11,019 nucleotides of DNA from SZUA-521 sp041738285 (GCA_041738285.1 JBGSQB010000239.1:1-11019), one strand, 5' to 3'. Positions 1-6,326 are shown, counted from the first letter of the stretch. Numbers and translations: made by a program. Notes: generated by a model not told the origin, from the sequence alone.

Positions 1-155
1 GCGCCAACGGATCGCAGCCGGACCTCTTTGCGACGCCGGTGACGCCGCACCCGGCGCTTGCGCGTTTGCGCGAGGTCGATCCTGACGCGCTGTCCCCGCG
101 GCAAGCCATGGCGCTGGTGTACGAATTGATTGCAGACCTCGATGACCTCGCGTAG
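1..155 (+). CDS. mutS: DNA mismatch repair protein MutS, C-terminal fragment
   Basis: This is the last 50 codons of mutS; the gene enters from the left edge, with its first complete codon at base 3, and stops at a TAG at 153-155. MutS is the mismatch-recognition ATPase that starts methyl-directed repair with MutL. The visible part is the small C-terminal helical tetramerisation segment. The stretch DPDALSPRQAMALVYELI aligns with the E. coli MutS end (DPDSLTPRQALEWIYRL). The Asp and Arg that form the E. coli tetramer contact (Asp835 and Arg840) are both kept. A short linker with QPDLF lies before it, as is common. None of the mismatch-binding or ATPase domains lies in the window. Its position next to fdxA and rpoS is the arrangement known from Pseudomonas, which supports the call. 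Confidence 0.93.
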   Translation, partial: ANGSQPDLFATPVTPHPALARLREVDPDALSPRQAMALVYELIADLDDLA

Positions 156-182
156 TCGTCTGTACTCGAAGGCGATATTCGT

Positions 183-188
183 TAGAAT
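183..188 (+). promoter_or_regulatory. Candidate -10 element for fdxA
   Basis: The 69-bp gap between mutS and fdxA contains TAGAAT (4 of 6 or better to TATAAT), inside the string GTTAGAATACGGCGC, about 37 bp before the fdxA ATG. No convincing -35 hexamer sits 16-18 bp upstream; the best is a poor match around 159-166. The T-run at 196-201 follows the -10. This suggests fdxA can be transcribed independently of mutS. It is inferred from sequence pattern only. Confidence 0.35.
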
Positions 189-224
189 ACGGCGCTTTTT
201 TCTGACACATACAGGTCTGGCCGG

Positions 225-548
225 ATGACGTTCGTAGTTGGCGAAAACTGCATCAAATGCAAGCTCACGGATTGCGTCGAGGTATGCCCGGTCGACTGCT
301 TCTACGAAGGCCCCAACATGCTGGTGATCCACCCGGATGAATGCATCGATTGCGCCCTCTGCGAGCCCGAGTGCCCGGTCAACGCGATCTTCTCCGAAGA
401 CGAACTGCCGGCGGATCAGCAGGAGTTCATGGACCTGAACCGTGAACTGGCCGAAATATGGCCGAACATTGTCGAGATGAAGGACCCACCGGCCGACTCC
501 GAGGAGTGGAAAGGCGTCCCTGGCAAGCGCCAGTACCTCGAGCGCTGA
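225..548 (+). CDS. fdxA: 7Fe ferredoxin FdxA ([3Fe-4S][4Fe-4S])
   Basis: This is a 107-residue low-potential electron carrier of the Azotobacter vinelandii ferredoxin I type (106 residues), and near-identical to that protein through the cluster-binding half. By alignment, Cys9, Cys17 and Cys50 hold the 3Fe-4S cluster, while Cys21, Cys40, Cys43 and Cys46 hold the 4Fe-4S cluster. Cys12 and Cys25 correspond to the free cysteines of FdI. The motifs CIKCKLTDCVEVCPVDCF and CIDCALCEPECP are clear. The C-terminal tail with ELAEIWPNI and the end LER also match the family. The ATG at 225 is preceded by a modest AGGT 8 nt upstream and gives the family length. The gene lies directly after mutS and converges on rpoS with a 7-bp gap. 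Its physiological partner cannot be told from the sequence. Confidence 0.96.
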   Translation: MTFVVGENCIKCKLTDCVEVCPVDCFYEGPNMLVIHPDECIDCALCEPECPVNAIFSEDELPADQQEFMDLNRELAEIWPNIVEMKDPPADSEEWKGVPGKRQYLER

Positions 549-554
549 ATTCAG
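545..554. repeat. 10-bp perfect palindrome between convergent fdxA and rpoS
   Basis: CTGAATTCAG spans the fdxA stop codon and the 7-bp gap before the rpoS stop. It is a perfect inverted repeat without a loop. No T-run follows on either strand, so it does not look like an intrinsic terminator. It may be chance. It is listed because it is the only symmetric element in this convergent junction. Confidence 0.3.
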
Positions 555-555
555 G

Positions 556-1455
556 CTAGCCGAACACTTCCGAAACTCCGAGTCCCTGGTCTTCCAGACC
601 CAAACGCAGGCGCGCCAGCGCCTCGATCTGAATCTGACGCACCCGCTCGCGGGTCAATCCGATCTCGCGCCCCACCTCTTCCAGCGTGCCACTTTGATGA
701 CCGCGCAGACCGAAGCGCAGCATCAGCACTTCCTGATGACGCTCCGACAATTGTGACAACAGCCGCTCGATCCGCGCTCCAAGTTCGGTTTCCTGGAGCG
801 AATCGGCCGGGTCGGTCGCATTGTCGTCAGACACTGCTTCGAACAGCGACCGATCCGAGGTGTCGCGCATCGCATCGAGGGAGTCGACGCGCTCGTTGAG
901 CCGCAGCACCCGGTCCACCTCGTGCACGGGTTTGTCCATGAGCGCGGCGATTTCTTCCGCCTTCGGATCGTGGTCGAGCTTCTGCGCCAGTTCACGCCCG
1001 GCCCGCAAATAGGTGTTGAGTTCCTTGACGACGTGGACCGGCAATCTGATGGTGCGGGTCTGACTCATCAACGCTCGTTCCATGTTCTGACGGATCCACC
1101 ACGTCGCGTAGGTGGAGAAGCGAAACCCCTTCTCGGCGTCGTATTTCTCCACTGCATGAATCAGGCCGAGGTTGCCCTCCTCCACGAGATCGAGCAGCGA
1201 CAGCCCGCGATTGAGATACCTGCGGGCAATCTTCACGACCAGGCGCAGATTGCTCTCGATCATGCGCTTACGGGCCGCCGCATCACCGTTGCGGACCCTT
1301 CGGCCAAGCGTGATTTCTTCAGCTGCCGACAGCAGCGGCGCCGCGCCGATCTCGCTCAAGTACAGCTGTGTCGCTTCGAGCTCAAGCGGTGCCTGCGCGG
1401 CCGTCCTGGGTCGCTTGGAACCGCGCGTGCGCGGCGGCATGTGCGTGATGGTCAT
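556..1455 (-). CDS. rpoS: RNA polymerase sigma factor RpoS (sigma-38), short N-terminus
   Basis: This is a 299-residue stationary-phase and general-stress sigma factor. Region 1.2 begins near residue 27 (EATQLYLSEIG). Region 2 spans about 60-135, with the -10 melting and recognition segment RFSTYATWWIRQ. Region 3 spans about 140-215. Region 4.2 (GTLEEVGREIGLTRERVRQIQ, 256-276) carries the -35 helix-turn-helix. Lys144 aligns without gaps to E. coli Lys173, the residue linked to -13C recognition and RssB contact. E. coli RpoS has 330 residues. Here the roughly 50-residue acidic N-terminal region is replaced by about 25 residues rich in Arg and Lys. An in-frame TGA a few codons upstream and AGGGG 6 nt before the ATG at 1455 fix the start. 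The gene lies 48 bp downstream of nlpD, the conserved arrangement, and its 3' end faces fdxA. Confidence 0.96.
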   Translation of the reverse strand: MTITHMPPRTRGSKRPRTAAQAPLELEATQLYLSEIGAAPLLSAAEEITLGRRVRNGDAAARKRMIESNLRLVVKIARRYLNRGLSLLDLVEEGNLGLIHAVEKYDAEKGFRFSTYATWWIRQNMERALMSQTRTIRLPVHVVKELNTYLRAGRELAQKLDHDPKAEEIAALMDKPVHEVDRVLRLNERVDSLDAMRDTSDRSLFEAVSDDNATDPADSLQETELGARIERLLSQLSERHQEVLMLRFGLRGHQSGTLEEVGREIGLTRERVRQIQIEALARLRLGLEDQGLGVSEVFG

Positions 1456-1461
1456 GGCAAG

Positions 1462-1466
1462 CCCCT
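1462..1466 (-). promoter_or_regulatory. Ribosome binding site of rpoS
   Basis: On the - strand AGGGG lies 6 nt before the rpoS ATG. An in-frame TGA lies just upstream (the TGA of ATTGACAGGGG), so no longer N-terminus is possible in this frame. This confirms that the short, basic RpoS N-terminus is not a start-site error. Confidence 0.7.
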
Positions 1467-1503
1467 GTCAATTGGCCAAAGCAGAGAAGCTCGGCGCGCA
1501 GGG

Positions 1504-2193
1504 TCAGCGATCGGAGATGACCTCACCCGGATCGACCGGATCACCATCTCGACGGATCTCGAAATGGAGCAACGCCTGCGAGCCTTCCCCCTTTATGTCG
1601 GCCAGCGGCTCGCCGGCTTTAACGATTTGTCCCTCGTTCACCCGGGTGCGCTGATTGAAGCTGTAGGCGGACAGCCAGCGTGCGTCGTGTTTGACGATGA
1701 TGAGGCTTTCGTAGCCCCGCAGGCCCCCACCCGCATAGACCACCTCACCGTCTCCAACCGCACCGATGACGCCACCCGGCGGCAGCTGCAGGTCGACCCC
1801 CTTGTTGCCATCGCCGTACGGTCGAACCACCTTTCCCTTTCCCGGCCAGCGAAAGTCACGACGCGGCGGTGGGGCCGCATCGAGCGATCCAAGCCTCGGA
1901 CTTACCGACGCCGAGCCGCGGCCGTGCGCGCCGCGGTCGTCACGCAACACGAGTACCTGGTTCGGATAGATCGTATAGGGCTTGCCGATGCGGTTACGGC
2001 TGGCCAGCTGCCGAAAATCGATGCCATGGCGCCAGGCGATCGAGTACAGCGTGTCGCCGGGTCGCACACGGTAGGTCGACCGAGTCGAATCCGCTGCCGA
2101 TCGCTCTGCAACGGGTGCGCGTGAAGCCGGCAAAGTGCATGCCGAAAGCGTCGCGCAGATCAGGATCAAGCGCGCCGCGTCAGCGACTCGCAT
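1504..2193 (-). CDS. nlpD: Murein hydrolase activator NlpD (LysM/LytM lipoprotein)
   Basis: This is a 229-residue envelope protein that in E. coli activates the amidase AmiC at the septum. A short lipoprotein signal ends in the lipobox LSAC, with Cys19 as the lipidated residue. A LysM peptidoglycan-binding domain follows at about 41-83 (YRVRPGDTLYSIAWRHGI). An Arg/Pro/Ser-rich linker leads to an M23/LytM domain at about 113-222. The zinc site is degenerate: the first ligand His is missing from GNKGVD, the HxH His is replaced (LSAYSF), and only the Asp and the His of LHFEIR remain. The protein is therefore predicted to be a non-catalytic activator, as in E. coli (379 residues, with a longer linker). 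The ATG at 2193 has AAGGG only 3 nt upstream. Its first 14 bases overlap the end of the upstream DUF368 gene, which suggests translational coupling. rpoS follows. Confidence 0.94.
   Translation of the reverse strand: MRVADAARLILICATLSACTLPASRAPVAERSAADSTRSTYRVRPGDTLYSIAWRHGIDFRQLASRNRIGKPYTIYPNQVLVLRDDRGAHGRGSASVSPRLGSLDAAPPPRRDFRWPGKGKVVRPYGDGNKGVDLQLPPGGVIGAVGDGEVVYAGGGLRGYESLIIVKHDARWLSAYSFNQRTRVNEGQIVKAGEPLADIKGEGSQALLHFEIRRDGDPVDPGEVISDR
1972..1978 (-). promoter_or_regulatory. Weak candidate internal -10 for rpoS inside nlpD
   Basis: On the - strand CTATACG occurs within the LysM-coding part of nlpD, about 517 nt before the rpoS start. It resembles the extended -10 CTATACT preferred by sigma-S, but no matching -35 hexamer lies 17 bp upstream. 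In E. coli the main rpoS promoter is also inside nlpD, several hundred nt upstream of rpoS, which is why the site is recorded. The same bases encode the conserved LysM residues PYTIYP, so chance is likely. Confidence 0.2.
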
Positions 2194-3127
2194 CGTCCCT
2201 TCTGGCGAATGGTTCGCGCTGCGTACGCAGCCGCGCGAGCAACGCGATCGCCACTGCGCCCGCGATCGCGGATGCAAGACAGGCGAGCGCCATCGGCGCG
2301 GCGCCGGTCGCATCCGCGTATGTACCCGGCAGCACTGGCAGATCGAATTGACGCGCGGAATCGAACAGCGGCGCGCGCAGGTGCCACGGCCACAGCGACA
2401 CGAGCGACCCCGCCATGAATCCCGTGAACAGGGCCATCGCCGGGAAATAGTAGCGACGCATGAGGTAAGCAAGGCTTCGCGCGAACAGCGAAAGGCCAAG
2501 GATGCACCCGGCCGCAAGGGGCAGCAGTACGGCGAGGTCAGCGGCGGCGAGACCCGCGATGACGATCGGGTACAACCCGAGCAGTAGCAGCACATAGCCG
2601 CCCGAAATTCCGGGCAGCAACCATGCGCAGACGGCCAACATCCCACCGAGTACGAGCCACGTTGCCCCGGCCTCTACCGGCGCCATATCGATGAGCGCAA
2701 CCGATAGTCCGAGTAACAGCCCTACTACGCCGAGCGTGAGCAGATGCGACAGCACGTTGTCCCGAACCAGGTCCACCACCGACGCGGCGATCAAGCCGAA
2801 GAAGAACGCCCATACGAGCATCGGCACCGTCTCAATCAAACCCGTGATGATGCCGGCCAGAAGCACGAAACTCGTCGCCATTCCGAGGCCGAGCACCATA
2901 ATGAATCCGAAGTTATGGCGCCGCGCGAACTCGGCGGGCCCTTCGCGAAACAGCATCACGATGGACGCGGGACCGAACCTGGCAATCGTACCAAGCAGCT
3001 CCGAGTAGATGCCGGTGATGAACGCGATCGTGCCACCCGAGACGCCGGGAATCACTTCGGCGACGCCCATCGCAACACCTCGCAGGTAGATGCCCAGCCA
3101 CTCGATCGGCGAACGCGCTGCCGTCAT
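2180..3127 (-). CDS. DUF368 membrane protein, predicted polyprenyl-phosphate transporter (PopT family)
   Basis: This is a 315-residue polytopic inner-membrane protein with roughly eight or more hydrophobic segments. It carries the DUF368 signature twice: EVIPGVSGGTIAF near residues 24-36 and LLPGISGGYVLLLLG near 170-184. That duplicated PG(V/I)SGG element suggests two inverted structural halves. DUF368 proteins (PopT) were recently shown, alongside the DedA protein UptA, to return undecaprenyl phosphate across the cytoplasmic membrane for reuse in peptidoglycan, teichoic acid and O-antigen synthesis. The function here is assigned by family, not proven. The start at the ATG at 3127 has AGGA 5 nt upstream; a longer in-frame reading up to 3250 only overlaps pcm. 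It lies 7 bp after pcm and overlaps nlpD by 14 bp, so it is inside the pcm–nlpD–rpoS operon, an insertion relative to E. coli. Confidence 0.88.
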   Translation of the reverse strand: MTAARSPIEWLGIYLRGVAMGVAEVIPGVSGGTIAFITGIYSELLGTIARFGPASIVMLFREGPAEFARRHNFGFIMVLGLGMATSFVLLAGIITGLIETVPMLVWAFFFGLIAASVVDLVRDNVLSHLLTLGVVGLLLGLSVALIDMAPVEAGATWLVLGGMLAVCAWLLPGISGGYVLLLLGLYPIVIAGLAAADLAVLLPLAAGCILGLSLFARSLAYLMRRYYFPAMALFTGFMAGSLVSLWPWHLRAPLFDSARQFDLPVLPGTYADATGAAPMALACLASAIAGAVAIALLARLRTQREPFARRDDASR

Positions 3128-3134
3128 GAGTGTC

Positions 3135-3797
3135 CTAGCCCTGCACGCCGCGCAGAAGCGGCACGAACCGGACGTACTCGATGCGCTCCTCACGTACGCC
3201 ATCTTCGGTGCGGTCGATGACGCGCAGTTCCTGCGTATCGTCGTCCCCAACGGGTATCAGCATCCGACCGCCGACCGCGAGCTGGTCGATCAGCGTCTCG
3301 GGAACCGAGCGCGCCGCGGCCGTGACGATGATGCCGTCGACCGGTGCCTGTTCGGGCCAGCCGAGATTGCCATCGTCGTACTTGACGTAGACGTTGCGCA
3401 GTTTGAGGGCACGAAAGCGCGCCTTGGCGCGATCAATCAGCGCGCTGATACGCTCCACCGTGTAAACCCGCTTGACCAGATGCGCAAGCACTGCGGCCTG
3501 GTAACCGGATCCGGTACCGATCTCGAGCACGCGATCACGCTGCACGTTGAGCAGTGTCTGAGTCATGAGTGCAACGATGTACGGCTGAGATATCGTCTGG
3601 CCGTGACCTATCGGTAGCGCCGTGTCCTCATAGGCGCGATGGGCGAGCGCTTCATCGACGAAGATGTGCCGCGGCACCGCGCCGATCACCGCGAGCACGC
3701 GCTCATCGCTGATACCGGCGGCGCGCAGGCGGCTGACGAGGCGGTCGCGCGTGCGTTGGGACGTCATGCCGATGCCGACCAGATCGAATTTGCTCAC
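3135..3797 (-). CDS. pcm: Protein-L-isoaspartate O-methyltransferase
   Basis: This cytoplasmic repair enzyme of 220 residues uses S-adenosylmethionine to methylate isoaspartyl residues in aged proteins, allowing their conversion back to aspartate. The family segment LPIGHGQTISQPYIVA lies at about 61-76 and the SAM-binding motif VLEIGTGSGYQ at 90-100. VDGIIVTAAA (143-152) and the end VRFVPLL also fit. The reading frame begins with a GTG at 3797 whose TGA overlap (GTGA) with the truD stop suggests coupled translation. An ATG ten codons later (3767, MTSQRTRDRL) matches the E. coli and Pseudomonas starts better and is a real alternative. The segment GIGMTSQR resembles longer Pcm N-termini of Xanthomonas type, so the longer form is preferred. 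surE, which usually sits between truD and pcm, is absent. Confidence 0.95.
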   Translation of the reverse strand: MSKFDLVGIGMTSQRTRDRLVSRLRAAGISDERVLAVIGAVPRHIFVDEALAHRAYEDTALPIGHGQTISQPYIVALMTQTLLNVQRDRVLEIGTGSGYQAAVLAHLVKRVYTVERISALIDRAKARFRALKLRNVYVKYDDGNLGWPEQAPVDGIIVTAAARSVPETLIDQLAVGGRMLIPVGDDDTQELRVIDRTEDGVREERIEYVRFVPLLRGVQG

Positions 3798-4759
3798 GGC
3801 GACGGCGACTCGACGACGGGTGCTGAGAAGTCACCCAACTCGCGGAGCACAGAAGTTGCATACTGCCCCGCACCGAGCGCGAACGAAAGCTCCACAACAT
3901 CACCTTCGCGCTGTCCGACAAAGGTGCGCGGATTAGCCACCAACGTGCGTCGTTCCTGAGCGAGCCCGACGTGTTCCAGCGGTGACAACCACCCCTCCAC
4001 CGCCGCTAGTGCTTCCGATTCGATGCGAGCAGCGCACTCACTCGCGCGGCTGCGTCCTCTGCCCCATAGCGGTCCCGTTGGCGCGCCATCCAACTCGACT
4101 TCGCCTGCGACGATGCGATTCCAACTACCCTGCTGCACCCGAATCGCAAGCACTGCGTTGAACACCAGCGCGCGGGCAACGGAAATATGCAAACCCCTGT
4201 CGAACGCGCTGACGCGCTGACGCCGGTCGTCGATCAGGTAACTGCGGGCGCGGGGAACGTTGGCGCCATCGCGACCAAAGCGCTGCTCCCCGAAGTAGTT
4301 GGGCACACCCGACTTTGTCATCTCTGCGAGCCTCGCATCGAACGCATCGACGTCGCCTTCGAGCGCCCGCAGCCGGATTCGAAAGCTATTCGAGTCGATC
4401 TCACCACGGCGCAACTTTCTGATGTGCCTGGTGTGTTGCAGCACTTTGCAGTGCTCCGGCACGGGGGGTATCTCGTTTTTTGGCGTGTGCACGCTGAACC
4501 ACTGCGCAGTCACCGCGTGACGATCCTTGCGGCCGGCGAACGATACCGCGACCCGGGGAACGTCGAACGATCGCGCAAGATGTTGCGCGACGGCCTCGGT
4601 GTTGTGATTCTCCTTTTCGATGCGTAGCAGCAGATGTTCGCCAACGCCCGTGGGCTCGAACGCGAGCATCTCGTCCACTCGAAAATCTTCGGCAATCGTC
4701 CTCATCGCACCGCGCACGGATGTGCGCGAAAATGCGTGGGGCGGACCGGTCGGTTTCAC
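3794..4759 (-). CDS. truD: tRNA pseudouridine(13) synthase TruD
   Basis: This 321-residue enzyme isomerises U13 of tRNA-Glu to pseudouridine. The catalytic Asp is Asp79 in FAGRKDRHAVTAQWFS, equivalent to E. coli Asp80 in FAGQKDKHAV. EDFRVDE (24-30) and GEHLLLRIEKENHNT (40-54) form the conserved N-terminal part. VPNYFGEQRFGRDGANV (about 152-168) leads into the TRUD insertion domain. GAGQYATSVLREL near the C-terminus closes the catalytic fold. The family usually has about 350 residues (E. coli 349), so this is a slightly short but complete copy. The start is a GTG at 4759 that overlaps the ftsB TGA as GTGA. Its own TGA overlaps the pcm GTG in the same way. In E. coli ispD and ispF lie between ftsB and truD; here nothing does. 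Confidence 0.95.
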   Translation of the reverse strand: MKPTGPPHAFSRTSVRGAMRTIAEDFRVDEMLAFEPTGVGEHLLLRIEKENHNTEAVAQHLARSFDVPRVAVSFAGRKDRHAVTAQWFSVHTPKNEIPPVPEHCKVLQHTRHIRKLRRGEIDSNSFRIRLRALEGDVDAFDARLAEMTKSGVPNYFGEQRFGRDGANVPRARSYLIDDRRQRVSAFDRGLHISVARALVFNAVLAIRVQQGSWNRIVAGEVELDGAPTGPLWGRGRSRASECAARIESEALAAVEGWLSPLEHVGLAQERRTLVANPRTFVGQREGDVVELSFALGAGQYATSVLRELGDFSAPVVESPSP

Positions 4760-5037
4760 CGATCGGTGACCAGATAGAAGGTCTCGCCCTCTTTGACCAT
4801 GCCCAGTTCACTGCGGGCGCGCGCCTCGACCGCCCCAAGGCCGCTGTTCAGCCCCTCCACGTCCCGGGCCAGACGCGCATTGCGTGCTGCCAGTTCATCC
4901 GTGCGCGCATGCTGTTCATCCAACCGCTCAGCGAGCGCCTGCCGCGCGAACACACCGGTGTCGGAGAACCACAGTTTCGCCTGCAGCACGATCAGTACCG
5001 CAAGGCCAATCCACATGAGGGCACGGACGGTCTTCAG
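4756..5037 (-). CDS. ftsB: Cell division protein FtsB, probable CTG start
   Basis: This is a 93-residue bitopic division protein that acts with FtsL and FtsQ to license septal peptidoglycan synthesis. A hydrophobic helix lies at about 8-24 (MWIGLAVLIVLQAKLWF), a periplasmic coiled coil at about 33-62, and the conserved FtsB end EARARSELGMVKEGETFY at 71-88. The start is a decision. The only ATG near the helix (5016) would give 86 residues, no positive charge before the membrane, and no ribosome site at normal distance. A CTG at 5037 overlaps the eno stop as CTGA. It has AAGGAG 8 nt upstream and adds KTVRAL, giving the Lys and Arg expected on the cytoplasmic side. No ATG, GTG or TTG is in frame between. 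FtsB identity is firm; the start is inferred. Confidence 0.92.
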   Translation of the reverse strand: MKTVRALMWIGLAVLIVLQAKLWFSDTGVFARQALAERLDEQHARTDELAARNARLARDVEGLNSGLGAVEARARSELGMVKEGETFYLVTDR

Positions 5038-6326
5038 CTGCGCAGCTCCTTGCGGCCCCGGTACACGGAATCCCCCTTCAGCTCCTCTTCGATGCGCAAC
5101 AGGCGGTTGTACTTGGCCACTCGATCCGAGCGACATAGCGATCCCGTCTTGATTTGCCCGGCGCCTGTGCCAACCGCAAGATCCGATATCGTCGTGTCCT
5201 CCGTCTCTCCCGAGCGGTGCGAGATCACGGTGGCAAAGCCGGCCTCACGCGCCATGCGGATCGCGCTGAGCGTTTCGGTCAGCGTGCCAATTTGATTGAG
5301 CTTGATGAGGATCGCGTTGGCAATGCCTTCGTCGATGCCACGCTTCAAGATCTTGGTGTTGGTGACAAACAGGTCGTCACCGACGAGTTGCACGCGATCG
5401 CCGAGTTTGGTCGTGAGCGCAGCCCATCCGGTCCAGTCACTCTCATCCATGCCGTCTTCGATTGACAGAATCGGGTGCGATCGGGTGAGACCCGCGAGGT
5501 AATCGGCGAACTCGCTGGAACTGAATTTACCCTCGCCGCTCAATACGTATTGGCCGTCGACGTAGAACTCGGTCGCCGCACAGTCGAGCGCGTAGGTGAC
5601 ATCGACGCCAGGCTTGTAGCCAGCCGCGCGAACTGCAGCGTCGATGGCGCTGAGGGCTGCAGCGTTCGAGTCGAGGTTCGGGGCAAACCCCCCTTCATCG
5701 CCCACGGCAGTACTGAGGCCCTGGTCTTTCAGCACTTTCTTCAGTGCATGGAAGACCTCAACGCCACAACGCAGCGCCTCCGCGAAGGTGGTCATCGACA
5801 CGGGCTGAATCATGAACTCCTGGATATCGACGTTGTTGTCGGCATGAGCGCCTCCGTTGACGATATTCATCATCGGCACCGGCATAATCCATTCGCGCGT
5901 ACCAAACAGCTGGGCGATGTGTCGATAGAGCGGCGCGGATTGAACCTGCGCCGCCGCCTTCGCTGCCGCCAGAGAAACGGCGAGTATCGCGTTGGCTCCG
6001 AGTCGAGTCTTGTTCTCGGTGCCGTCGAGCTCGCACATTCTGGCGTCGACCGCAGTTTGGTCGACGGCGGACATGCCTTGGAGCGCGGGGGCGATCACGG
6101 AGTGGATCCCGGCAATGGCTTTCACGACACCTTTACCCGCATAGCGCTTGGGGTCCTGATCGCGCAGTTCGAGCGCTTCGCGCGATCCCGTCGACGCGCC
6201 CGAGGGGGCACACGCGCTCCCGATTGCACCAGACGCCAGTCGGACATCGGCCTCGATGGTCGGATTTCCCCTCGAATCGAGCACCTCGCGCGCCTTGATT
6301 TCGACGATCTTGTCTTGTTTGCTCAC
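5034..6326 (-). CDS. eno: Enolase
   Basis: This 430-residue glycolytic enzyme interconverts 2-phosphoglycerate and phosphoenolpyruvate; in many gammaproteobacteria it is also a degradosome component. It is full length (E. coli 432). Near the start is VLDSRGNPTIEADV, with the mobile loop SGASTGSREA at about 42-51. The Mg ligands are Asp248, Glu290 (SIEDG) and Asp317 (VGDD). The general base is Glu211 in AVGDEGGFAPN, with Lys342 as its partner. SHRSGETEDTTISDLAVG (369-386) and GQIKTGSLCRSDRVAKYN are classic enolase signatures. The start is a GTG at 6326 that overlaps the kdsA stop as GTGA and gives MSKQDKIVEI. A longer in-frame reading to 6806 is only the shadow of kdsA. It overlaps ftsB at its 3' end, as in Pseudomonas, where eno and ftsB are also neighbours. 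Confidence 0.97.
   Translation of the reverse strand: MSKQDKIVEIKAREVLDSRGNPTIEADVRLASGAIGSACAPSGASTGSREALELRDQDPKRYAGKGVVKAIAGIHSVIAPALQGMSAVDQTAVDARMCELDGTENKTRLGANAILAVSLAAAKAAAQVQSAPLYRHIAQLFGTREWIMPVPMMNIVNGGAHADNNVDIQEFMIQPVSMTTFAEALRCGVEVFHALKKVLKDQGLSTAVGDEGGFAPNLDSNAAALSAIDAAVRAAGYKPGVDVTYALDCAATEFYVDGQYVLSGEGKFSSSEFADYLAGLTRSHPILSIEDGMDESDWTGWAALTTKLGDRVQLVGDDLFVTNTKILKRGIDEGIANAILIKLNQIGTLTETLSAIRMAREAGFATVISHRSGETEDTTISDLAVGTGAGQIKTGSLCRSDRVAKYNRLLRIEEELKGDSVYRGRKELRS
5046..5051 (-). promoter_or_regulatory. Shine-Dalgarno AAGGAG that decides the ftsB start
   Basis: On the - strand AAGGAG lies within the last codons of eno, 8 nt before the CTG at 5037 and 29 nt before the first in-frame ATG of ftsB. 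It is the strongest ribosome-binding match among the overlapped junctions of this operon. Its distance fits the CTG start and not the ATG. The bases also encode Lys-Glu of the enolase C-terminus, so coding constraint alone could explain it. Confidence 0.6.

Noticed and set aside
520..533. CTGGC-AAGC-GCCAG hairpin as an fdxA terminator
   Set aside because: The stem is only 5 bp, lies inside the coding sequence, and no T-run follows.
922..2124. A 400-codon open frame on the + strand antisense to rpoS and nlpD
   Set aside because: It lies opposite two well-recognised genes, has no recognisable domain and an Arg/Asp/Val-heavy composition typical of antisense frames in GC-rich DNA, and has no ribosome site I could see.
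2194..2646. In-frame upstream extension of nlpD to 380 codons
   Set aside because: It overlaps the DUF368 gene and would bury the lipoprotein signal, which must be N-terminal.
3128..3250. Upstream extension of the DUF368 gene into pcm
   Set aside because: The extension is Ser/Arg/Cys-rich shadow sequence; AGGA before the ATG at 3127 and family length support the shorter form.
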